Assembly: GCA_030589715.1 (NCBI GenBank)
Contig: JAUUVE010000187.1
Location: 1 to 5,353, forward strand
Reading direction: 5' to 3'
Length of the DNA: 5,353 nucleotides
Source: Desulfobacteraceae bacterium
GTDB lineage: Bacteria > Desulfobacterota > DSM-4660 > Desulfatiglandales > Desulfatiglandaceae
Notes under the pieces: model-generated
What the model was told of the DNA's origin: nothing
The model's input: only the letters and a program-made list of their open reading frames with translations
Databases searched by the model: none
Shown here: piece after piece, positions 1-5,353 of the stretch
Layout: every line of letters begins with the position of its first letter
Position numbering within the stretch: the first letter of the stretch is position 1
Translations under genes and position numbers: made by a program

Positions 1-1926
1 ACACGGGCTACCATTGCCCGTGAAAAAGGCCTCGAGCCTCTTGCCGAGATGCTTTTTGAGCAGGATGAAAATACCAATCCCTTAATCGAAGCGGAGGCCT
101 TTGTGGATCCTGAGAAGGGTGTTGAATCTGCTGAAGATGGCCTTGCGGGCGCCCGGGATATCATTGCAGAGTGGGTCAATGAAAACCAGGAGGGCCGAGA
201 AAAGATGCGCGCTCTTTTCCTGAAGAAAGGCCGGTTTCATGCAAAAGTGATTCCCGATAAAGAAAAAGAAGGAGCCAAGTACAGGGACTATTTTGACTGG
301 GAGGAGCCCGTGGCCTCGGCACCGTCCCACAGGATTCTGGCTATGCGGCGCGGTGAAAAGGAGGGTTTCCTGAACCTAAGGGTGACAGCCCCGGAGGATG
401 AGGCATTGGCAATATTGGAGTCATTGTTCGTGAGGGGAGCCAGTGCCGCATCCATGCAAGTGAAAGAGGCCGTTCACGATAGCTACTATCGCCTCCTTTC
501 CCTGGCCATAAAGACGGAGATTCGTATGGGAACCAAAGAGCGAGCCGACCATGAGGCCATTCGGATATTTACCGAAAATCTCCGCGAACTCCTCATGGCT
601 GCTCCGCTGGGGGAGAAAAATGTCCTGGCCATCGACCCCGGTATCCGTACCGGCTGCAAAGTGGTCTGTCTTGACCGGCAGGGAAAACTGCTCCACACGG
701 AGACCATCTATCTTTTTAGCTCCGACAGGAACAAGGCTGATGCGGCCAAGACAGTGTCCAGGTTGTGTGGGGAGTATGGAGTCGACGCCATCGCGATCGG
801 AAATGGCACAGGCGGAAGGGAGACGGAGGCTTTTATTCGAAACCTTGACATTCCACGGAATATTGAGGTGGTGATGGTCAATGAAAGCGGTGCGTCCGTC
901 TATTCCGCCTCTGAGGTTGCCAGGAGAGAATTTCCCGATCTTGACGTGTCCTTGCGTGGGGCTGTCTCCATTGGGAGACGGCTTATGGACCCACTGGCGG
1001 AATTGGTCAAGATTGATCCGAAATCCATTGGGGTGGGGCAGTACCAGCATGACGTGCACCAGCCTGCCCTCAAAAGCAGCCTCGACGATGTCGTTATAAG
1101 CTGTGTCAATGCTGTAGGGGTTGAGGTCAATACAGCCAGTGAACAGCTCCTTTCCTATGTCTCAGGTCTCGGGGCTCATTTGGCCAGGAACATCATCGTT
1201 TACAGGAATGAAAACGGCCCCCTATCATCCAGGGAAGACCTGAAAAAGGTGAAACGAATGGGTCCCAAATCGTTTGAACAGGCCGCGGGGTTTCTTCGTA
1301 TCAGGGGAGAAGAAAGCCCTCTCGATGCAAGTGCAGTGCACCCCGAGTCCTATCCCGTTGTAGAGGCCATGGCCAGAGACCTGGGTTGCAGAGTAAAGGA
1401 TCTACTCGATGATGAGACACTCCGGAAAAAGATCGATCTACCGGCCTATGTCACCGAAAACGTGGGTATGCCCACCCTGACGGACATCATGGAGGAACTG
1501 GCAAAACCGGGGCGCGATCCCCGGAAGGAGTTTGAGATCCTCTCTTTCACTGAAGGGGTCAACGCGATTGAGGACCTGAAACCGGGCATGAAGCTACCGG
1601 GTGTGGTCACGAATGTAACGGCCTTTGGAGCCTTTGTGGATATGGGGGTTCACCAGGATGGTCTGGTTCATATCAGCCAGTTGGCAGATCACTTTGTAAA
1701 AGACCCCAATCAAGTAGTGAAGGTCAACCAGCGTGTCATGGTCACCGTCCTCGATGTGGACCTTGAAAGGAACCGCATTTCACTTTCCATAAAAGATAAA
1801 GGGAACAAAGCGGAAAAACCAGAGGATAGAAAGACAAGACTTCAGATGAGTAAGCCCGGACGTAAAAAACCAAAAAGAGAAAAAGCTCGGCCATTCAATA
1901 ATTCGTTCACCAAGGCCCTGGAGTGA
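1..1926 (+). CDS. tex: Tex-family transcription accessory / S1 RNA-binding protein, 5' end outside window
   Basis: The frame is open from base 1, so the start codon lies upstream; the first ATG at 49 is internal, because the residues before it (AREKGLEPLAE) are a conserved Tex segment. About 641 residues are visible against roughly 720-780 for the family, so the N-terminal 100 or so are missing. Numbering from base 1, there is a YqgF/RNase H-like domain beginning near residue 208 (AIDPGIRTG, with D212 at the first acidic position, and later GNGTGGRETE). Helix-hairpin-helix repeats span about 387-434 (VSGLGAHLARNI, then RMGPKSFEQAAGFLRI), followed by the family hallmark LDASAVHPESYPVVE. A C-terminal S1 domain covers about 528-600 (GVVTNVTAFGAFVD, GLVHISQL). 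A lysine/arginine-rich tail ends in FNNSFTKALE. Tex proteins are cytoplasmic, bind nucleic acid and associate with transcription elongation; the exact role here is inferred from the family. Gene identity is very secure. Confidence 0.96.
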   Translation, partial: TRATIAREKGLEPLAEMLFEQDENTNPLIEAEAFVDPEKGVESAEDGLAGARDIIAEWVNENQEGREKMRALFLKKGRFHAKVIPDKEKEGAKYRDYFDWEEPVASAPSHRILAMRRGEKEGFLNLRVTAPEDEALAILESLFVRGASAASMQVKEAVHDSYYRLLSLAIKTEIRMGTKERADHEAIRIFTENLRELLMAAPLGEKNVLAIDPGIRTGCKVVCLDRQGKLLHTETIYLFSSDRNKADAAKTVSRLCGEYGVDAIAIGNGTGGRETEAFIRNLDIPRNIEVVMVNESGASVYSASEVARREFPDLDVSLRGAVSIGRRLMDPLAELVKIDPKSIGVGQYQHDVHQPALKSSLDDVVISCVNAVGVEVNTASEQLLSYVSGLGAHLARNIIVYRNENGPLSSREDLKKVKRMGPKSFEQAAGFLRIRGEESPLDASAVHPESYPVVEAMARDLGCRVKDLLDDETLRKKIDLPAYVTENVGMPTLTDIMEELAKPGRDPRKEFEILSFTEGVNAIEDLKPGMKLPGVVTNVTAFGAFVDMGVHQDGLVHISQLADHFVKDPNQVVKVNQRVMVTVLDVDLERNRISLSIKDKGNKAEKPEDRKTRLQMSKPGRKKPKREKARPFNNSFTKALE

Positions 1927-2020
1927 TACGGGAGCATTCTGAGCGCAAGCTTTCTTGGGGGAGGGTCAATTCAAATGAAACCCCATCCACCTTGACAAAG
2001 ATGCTCATTTAGCCATGATA

Positions 2021-2071
2021 CTTTCAGCTTTTAGGAAAGCAAGAAAGTGATGACAATTCGATTGTATTTTT
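2021..2071 (+). terminator. possible weak terminator region after tex
   Basis: About 95 bases after the tex stop codon there is a hairpin of two 5-bp arms separated by a small internal loop (CTTTC-A-GCTTT, loop TAGG, AAAGC-AA-GAAAG, 2021-2047). A second short stem follows (ACAAT-TCG-ATTGT, 2053-2065) and runs directly into ATTTTTA. The stems are AT-rich and the T-run is only five bases, so this is a candidate rather than a clear intrinsic terminator. It suits the tail-to-tail arrangement of tex and the permease gene. Confidence 0.25.
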
Positions 2072-2091
2072 AACATCCGGTGCCCATAACT

Positions 2092-2120
2092 CGTTTTTTC
2101 TCGAATTCCTCGAAAGAACG
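2092..2120. terminator. imperfect hairpin in the convergent intergenic gap
   Basis: A 9-bp stem (CGTTTTTTC paired with GAAAGAACG, including one G-U pair) closes an 11-base loop. On the plus strand it is followed by the T-rich TTGTTTCATT. On the minus strand, the direction of the permease gene ending at 2169, no T-run follows. It could contribute to termination between the converging genes, but its low GC content makes the call weak. Confidence 0.2.
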
Positions 2121-2168
2121 TTGTTTCATTCACCAAAAGATGCCCCTCAATCCCACTACAGGAAACCC

Positions 2169-3482
2169 TCAAAAAATATGCTGGGGGCGCGTCTGTGGAA
2201 TAGTCAGCGGGATGATGCTTACAAATCCGATGGCCATGGAGATAAAGATGACAATAAAGACATTATAATAGGCTTCCAATGGGTAGACTGCCCCTGATCG
2301 ACCCACTTTATCCATCAGAAAACCAGTGAAGGGTTGAAACAAGGCCGTACTCAAAAAGGCTGCGGGATTCATCAACCCGAGGGCTGTCCCTGTGAGCCAG
2401 GGGGGAAAGAGTTCTTTCGTAATGGTCATATAAAGAGAAAGTGAACCTCCTCCGCAGGCGCCCATGATTAAAAATAGGGGGCCCAGGAGAAGGGAACCGG
2501 GGCTACCCCCCGAGAGGAGAAAAAACGCCCAGCAGATCAGGCCAAGGCCCAGGGAACAAAGAAGGACGCCCTTGCGTCCGAGGGCAACCTTATCGGCTAG
2601 AAACCCAAAGGTGGGGGCCCCAATGACAAAACCGAGGGGTAGCATCATAAGCAACCCACCGGCCTGCAGCCGGTTGTACCCATGGATATCCATCAGGTAA
2701 GGCACGGCCCACAGACCCTGAAAGGTAACCGCCGGGCCCCCAAAGAAAAATGTGGATATTGTCACCATCCAGAAGCCAGGTTTACTAAAGACTATTCGGA
2801 GGCGCTTGCGGGTTCTGATATCTCCAGGGAGATCGCCCTTAGCCAGCGATGATTGATTCGCCCCGACTTCGATCGGCGGCCACCCTTTATCTTCAGGGTT
2901 GTCGCGCAAGACGCCCCAGGAGATGATTGCCAAAAAGAAAGTGACGGCCCCTATGGCAAAGGATGACATGCGCCATCCCAAAAGAAGGACCAAATAGGTC
3001 AAGGGCAGCGATGCCGCCAGATTTCCTGCGTTTCCAGTGGCCAGAAAGATGCCTGTAACACCTGCGAATTCCCTTTGCCGATACCATTTGGACAAAATCT
3101 TCACGCCGGGCACAAAGATACCCCCCACGCCCATGCCGATAAAGGCCCTTCCCACCGTGGCCATGGTCATGTTGAGAGCGCTTCCGAAAATCACTGCTCC
3201 AACGCAGGCAATGAGAGTAAAGATGGTGATCACGCGCCTTGGCCCCAAGGTATCAGACAGGACCCCCACCGGGGGCTGAACAGCGGCATAAAGATAAAAA
3301 TATGAAGAGGACATCAGCCCAAGTGCCGTTGCGTCGGCGCCAAATTCAAAGACAAGATCACGGGCAATGACCGTGGGCGAGATGCGATGAAGGCAGGCTA
3401 AGAAATAGATTCCTCCCATGACCCAAAACATGAGCCAGCGATATTTGAGGAGATCGTTAAAGACGCCCATCCCGTATCCCAT
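2169..3482 (-). CDS. major facilitator superfamily (MFS) permease, substrate unknown
   Basis: The product is a 437-residue inner-membrane transporter with about twelve hydrophobic segments, near residues 16-33, 53-75, 84-104, 107-128, 141-163, 168-192, 236-258, 273-295, 304-324, 330-352, 364-388 and 405-428. The MFS loop 2-3 motif is present as GVLSDTLGPRR (73-83), and its second-half counterpart is GFLADKVALGRK (293-304). The charged central loop (about 193-233) separates the two six-helix halves. Length and layout are those of a complete MFS_1 protein, which would use an ion gradient to move a small solute. No residue pattern lets me name the substrate. The ATG at 3482 is preferred because AAGGGGAG lies 11 bases upstream; an ATG four codons further in is possible. 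It converges on tex and lies on the same strand as the exporter gene upstream, 320 bases away, so it is probably transcribed on its own. Confidence 0.93.
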   Translation of the reverse strand: MGYGMGVFNDLLKYRWLMFWVMGGIYFLACLHRISPTVIARDLVFEFGADATALGLMSSSYFYLYAAVQPPVGVLSDTLGPRRVITIFTLIACVGAVIFGSALNMTMATVGRAFIGMGVGGIFVPGVKILSKWYRQREFAGVTGIFLATGNAGNLAASLPLTYLVLLLGWRMSSFAIGAVTFFLAIISWGVLRDNPEDKGWPPIEVGANQSSLAKGDLPGDIRTRKRLRIVFSKPGFWMVTISTFFFGGPAVTFQGLWAVPYLMDIHGYNRLQAGGLLMMLPLGFVIGAPTFGFLADKVALGRKGVLLCSLGLGLICWAFFLLSGGSPGSLLLGPLFLIMGACGGGSLSLYMTITKELFPPWLTGTALGLMNPAAFLSTALFQPFTGFLMDKVGRSGAVYPLEAYYNVFIVIFISMAIGFVSIIPLTIPQTRPQHIF

Positions 3483-3493
3483 TTCACTACTAA

Positions 3494-3501
3494 CTCCCCT
3501 T
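3494..3501 (-). promoter_or_regulatory. ribosome binding site of the MFS permease
   Basis: On the minus strand this reads AAGGGGAG, a strong Shine-Dalgarno match, 11 bases before the ATG at 3482. It supports that start over the in-frame ATG four codons downstream. Confidence 0.6.
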
Positions 3502-3509
3502 GTTGTTTA

Positions 3510-3532
3510 TTCACTGCACAGGATTTTCACTG
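3510..3532 (-). repeat. short direct repeats CAGTGAA upstream of the permease
   Basis: TTCACTG occurs at 3510-3516 and 3526-3532 on the plus strand (CAGTGAA on the minus strand), 16 bases apart start to start. A related TTCACTA lies at 3483-3489, directly before the permease ATG. Such spaced repeats can be regulator half-sites, but seven bases is short enough to recur by chance. Confidence 0.3.
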
Positions 3533-3655
3533 AATTCAAAAGCTCTTCATAAGAATTTGTGGGTTGAATAGTACTAGACGGACCTTCTTTACTTCGTTGG
3601 CCTATTGATCATTCGATTTCCGGTTTTTAAGGCTTTCCTTGGTTCTGTCTCAGGG

Positions 3656-3748
3656 TTACGTGACAACCAGCGAAACCGTTAACAGGTAGAATTGATCCGG
3701 CTGTTTGCGAAAATGTCCAATGTCAAAGGCCGGTACATTCCCAGCCAT
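3656..3748 (-). other. 30-codon ORF within a GC-rich, inverted-repeat stretch; possible interspersed repeat
   Basis: An ATG at 3748 opens a 30-codon frame starting MAGNVPAFDIGHFRKQPDQ and ending LLTVSLVVT, stopped by TAA. There is no good Shine-Dalgarno sequence before it and I do not recognise a protein family. The surrounding sequence has GC-rich inverted repeats unlike the AT-richer remainder of the gap. I think it more likely to be a copy of a dispersed non-coding repeat or a gene relic than an expressed small protein. Confidence 0.25.
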
Positions 3749-3802
3749 AGGCCTACGTCCCCCAGGCCCCTTTCAATTAAAACCCCTTGAGTTATGTTTA
3801 TT

Positions 3803-4732
3803 CTAAACACCCCTTGTAGGAAACAGAGGTGAATATTTTCCAGTCTTCAAATTCATCACTACTATTCCCGACGTAATCAATGCCAAGGCGAGCAAGAGAT
3901 CGAAAGTGATAGGTTCTCCGAGAACCAGTCCACCAAGCAAGACACCGGCTATGGGCATAATGAAAATAAATGAATGAAGTGACACAGCCCCATATTTTTG
4001 GAGCATACCATTCCAGGCCACAAAGCCAAAGGAGGCTGTCACAAGACTTTGGTACAGGAGAGAAAGAAGAACCTCTGCATCCACACGGGCTATCATGTTG
4101 GTATCCCAGAAATAGCCAGCGAGAAAGAAGAAAGGAACGGAAAACACCATGGGATAAAGCACAACCTGAAAAGGGAGAAATGCGTTTATGATCCTTTTTG
4201 TATAGATAGTGTTGCAGGCCCACAGAAAGGCAGTGACAAGAATCATTAGATCTCCGATTTGAACATCCGTGGTGACCCCTTTCTTTCCCAAAAAGACTAA
4301 AACCAACCCTGAAAACCCCATGAGAAGGCCCAAGATTTTCTTCTTAGTGATCTGGTCTCCTGGAATGAAGTAGTGGGCCAGCAAAAGGACAAAAAACGGT
4401 TGGAGATTGACCATCAGGGTTCCCCGGGAAGCACTGGTTTTGCTCAAGCCAAGATAGAGCAAGGCCAGCTGGACGGTAAAAAACATTGAGATAATCAATA
4501 GTTGCTGTGCTTGACCTTTCTTGATAAGGAGAGATCGTCGGGTGACTATGGCCCACAGAAAGATCGCAATTGCGGCTAAACTGAATCGGAGTCCCACCGT
4601 TGTAAATACCCCAAACCCCAAGAGGCTGATCTTAATGGCTACAGCATTTGCTCCAAAGACAGTGCAAAGAAACATGGTAAAGGTCCCGGCTAGAAATGGA
4701 AGTTCTTGGTTATTGGGCGGATCTTGAGTCAT
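3803..4732 (-). CDS. EamA-family (DMT superfamily) transporter, probable exporter
   Basis: The product is a 309-residue inner-membrane protein with about ten hydrophobic segments in two EamA repeats, roughly residues 13-149 and 159-295. The first repeat has the typical opening helix (LPFLAGTFTMFLCTVFGANAV). The second ends with the conserved LGEPIT (271-276) and a final helix ending in VVMNLK. Members of this family (RhaT/YdcZ/PecM-like drug/metabolite transporters) usually export small metabolites or amino acids; the substrate here cannot be told. I chose the ATG at 4732, which gives the usual DMT length with the first helix close to the N-terminus. AGAAGGA lies upstream, though at a longish 15 bases. 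The frame stays open to a TTG at 4792, adding 20 hydrophilic residues, but that codon coincides with the predicted transcription start and lacks a good ribosome binding site. It probably forms a single-gene transcript. Confidence 0.92.
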   Translation of the reverse strand: MTQDPPNNQELPFLAGTFTMFLCTVFGANAVAIKISLLGFGVFTTVGLRFSLAAIAIFLWAIVTRRSLLIKKGQAQQLLIISMFFTVQLALLYLGLSKTSASRGTLMVNLQPFFVLLLAHYFIPGDQITKKKILGLLMGFSGLVLVFLGKKGVTTDVQIGDLMILVTAFLWACNTIYTKRIINAFLPFQVVLYPMVFSVPFFFLAGYFWDTNMIARVDAEVLLSLLYQSLVTASFGFVAWNGMLQKYGAVSLHSFIFIMPIAGVLLGGLVLGEPITFDLLLALALITSGIVVMNLKTGKYSPLFPTRGV

Positions 4733-4747
4733 GGCTTTATCAAAAGG

Positions 4748-4755
4748 TCCTTCTC
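4748..4755 (-). promoter_or_regulatory. probable ribosome binding site of the EamA transporter
   Basis: The minus strand reads GAGAAGGA here, 15 bases before the ATG at 4732. The match is good but the spacing is longer than ideal. It favours the ATG over the upstream TTG at 4792. Confidence 0.4.
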
Positions 4756-4800
4756 GCTTTTCATTTCCTGAATAAATTGCTTTCTTAAACAAAGGCCTGG

Positions 4801-4829
4801 AAGATACACTTTCGTTACGTTCGACTCAA
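4801..4829 (-). promoter_or_regulatory. candidate sigma-70-type promoter of the EamA transporter
   Basis: On the minus strand TTGAGT (4829-4824) and TATCTT (4806-4801) are separated by exactly 17 bases, each matching four of six consensus positions. Transcription would begin near 4793-4795, leaving a leader of about 60 bases before the ATG at 4732. The spacing is ideal but the boxes are imperfect. Confidence 0.35.
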
Positions 4830-5071
4830 GGCCTAAACTCATTTTCAGATAGTTGATCTCGGCGCCAGGTTAAATTGACCCTTCTATACTTGTTTCTATT
4901 AACCCGACCGGTGCACATTTATTTGAGAGATGAGAGAGAGGCAGGGAGGTTTTTGCCGGGATAAGAGTAAAGAACATATCTTTTAGGCCCAAGATCGGCG
5001 ACGAGGGTCTTGATGGTCCTTTCCTGGGGGAACCTGATGGCCTCTGAAGCAAAGGCTGTCTCTTTTTGTCT
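4830..5071. other. stretch without a recognisable gene between the exporter and the transposase relic
   Basis: Both strands were read and no known family was recognised. A minus-strand frame stays open from the transposase relic through to 4919 (ending in GKNLPASLSSLK), but the part beyond the border motif looks like accidental read-through. A 6-bp inverted repeat (GGTTAA at 4868-4873 with TTAACC at 4899-4904) and weak hairpin arms GCCT/AGGC (about 5041-5056) are present. It may be decayed coding sequence or ordinary spacer. Confidence 0.5.
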
Positions 5072-5095
5072 GGGGTCAGGTCTACGCTTTTGACA
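5072..5095 (-). repeat. GTAG-containing border motif next to the RAYT relic
   Basis: The minus strand reads TGTCAAAAGC followed by GTAGACCTGACCCC, immediately downstream of the transposase relic. From general knowledge, RAYT genes are flanked by REP-like elements marked by a GTAG tetranucleotide, and the GACCTGACCCC string is one I associate with the ends of such genes in many environmental proteobacteria. Only this one copy lies in the window; the other end of the element would lie beyond the right edge. The association is from memory and not checked. Confidence 0.5.
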
Positions 5096-5301
5096 AATTA
5101 AGTTTTTTTTGATCCTGTTGACTAGCCGTCGAAGCTTCCTGTCCTGATCCATCATTATAGCAAGCCTTAGGCAGTACACATGAATGACCGCCAAGTATCG
5201 TCCCTGTCCCTTTCATCCGGGAAGACCGCCTTTCTTTCATTGCCACGGGCGGCTACGTGGGAAAAGGCATCAGGATAAAGGATTCGAAGCGGTCGGGTCA
5301 T
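5096..5301 (-). pseudogene. REP-associated tyrosine transposase (RAYT, Y1_Tnp family) remnant, internally deleted and frameshifted
   Basis: An ATG at 5301 opens a 44-codon frame (stop at 5167-5169) starting MTRPLRILYPDAFSHVAARG and continuing NERKAVFPDERDRD. This is the classic N-terminal signature of RAYT/Y1 transposases (compare RPLRIEYPGA, HVTxRGNxR, IFxDDxDR). A second frame then supplies RYLAVIHVYCL, the segment that normally leads into the NHYH catalytic motif, about a dozen residues too early. It passes directly into DQDRKLRRLVNRIKKNL, which resembles a RAYT C-terminal tail. The HUH motif, the catalytic tyrosine region and most of the protein (family length about 200-330 residues) are therefore missing. 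An eight-base T-run (A-run on the coding strand) at 5103-5110 lies in the tail. An intact enzyme would cut and join single-stranded REP DNA; this copy cannot. The 44-residue piece could be called as a small hypothetical protein but is best seen as a relic. Confidence 0.8.
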
Positions 5302-5353
5302 GGTGATCATCTCGTGGATTTAGTCAGAATCTTTCGGTGTTCTTATCCTGCCT

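Larger units (their letters stand above)
3483..3802. other. 320-base intergenic region between the two transporter genes
   Basis: No recognisable full gene lies here. The part next to the permease (3483-3532) holds its ribosome binding site and three copies of a 7-base element: CAGTGAA twice and TAGTGAA once on the minus strand. I could not pick out a convincing -35/-10 pair for the permease. The part next to the exporter (about 3650-3775) is more GC-rich and contains inverted repeats (CCGGC at 3697-3701 with GCCGG at 3729-3733; GGCCT/AGGCC arms at 3750-3768) and a 30-codon minus-strand ORF. No clear intrinsic terminator follows the exporter stop codon at 3803. Confidence 0.6.

Noticed and set aside
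421..1059. 212-codon minus-strand open frame inside tex
   Set aside because: It lies fully antisense to conserved Tex domains, resembles no family I know, and is a typical codon-bias shadow of a strongly coding strand.
2464..3305. Several plus-strand frames of 76-80 codons opposite the MFS gene
   Set aside because: They are antisense to conserved transporter helices and rich in Pro/Arg, as expected of the complement of hydrophobic codons.
3798..4223. 141-codon minus-strand frame overlapping the EamA gene
   Set aside because: It is an alternative frame of the same strand as the clearly membrane-protein EamA gene, with no family resemblance.
2169..4732. MFS and EamA genes as a two-gene operon
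   Set aside because: The 320-base gap, the separate strong ribosome binding site and the unrelated block in the gap make co-transcription unlikely, though no clear terminator was found between them.
4875..4902. Plus-strand promoter-like pair TTGACC and TATTAA with a 16-base spacer
   Set aside because: It would read rightwards into a region with no plus-strand gene, antisense to the transposase relic. Such matches occur by chance in AT-rich spacers.
1..5353. CRISPR array, toxin-antitoxin pair, defence island, tRNA or prophage genes
   Set aside because: Both strands were read; there are no regularly spaced repeats, no cloverleaf-like sequence and no recognisable defence or phage domains. The transposase relic is the only mobile-element signal.

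Overview
The window reads as ordinary bacterial chromosome of medium GC content. The likely source is a Gram-negative, anaerobe-type genome, possibly of deltaproteobacterial (Desulfobacterota) character. That guess rests mainly on the style of the decayed REP-associated transposase at the right end and on the overall look of the proteins; no rRNA or other phylogenetic marker is present. I see no tRNA, rRNA, CRISPR array or intact mobile element.

Layout from left to right. Bases 1-1926 (+) hold most of a Tex-family RNA-binding protein, cut at its 5' end by the window edge. A 242-base tail-to-tail gap with weak hairpins follows. Bases 2169-3482 (-) encode a 12-helix major facilitator superfamily permease. 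A 320-base gap (3483-3802) carries the permease ribosome binding site, a set of short direct repeats, and a GC-rich stretch with inverted repeats and a 30-codon ORF that may be an interspersed repeat. Bases 3803-4732 (-) encode a 10-helix EamA/DMT-type exporter with a plausible promoter just upstream. From about 4830 to the right edge there is no intact gene. This stretch holds a broken, internally deleted RAYT (Y1/REP-associated tyrosine transposase) on the minus strand, bordered by a GTAG-containing motif of the kind found beside such genes.

The genes do not form a recognisable pathway. Tex is a housekeeping protein acting in transcription and RNA metabolism. The two transporters share a strand, but the gap between them and the separate ribosome binding sites argue for independent expression, and neither substrate can be read from the sequence. 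The most informative observation is the RAYT relic: the N-terminal signature is in one frame, a short piece leading to the HUH motif is in another, and the C-terminal tail is fused directly to it, so the catalytic core is missing. I did not find convincing evidence for a new multi-gene system.
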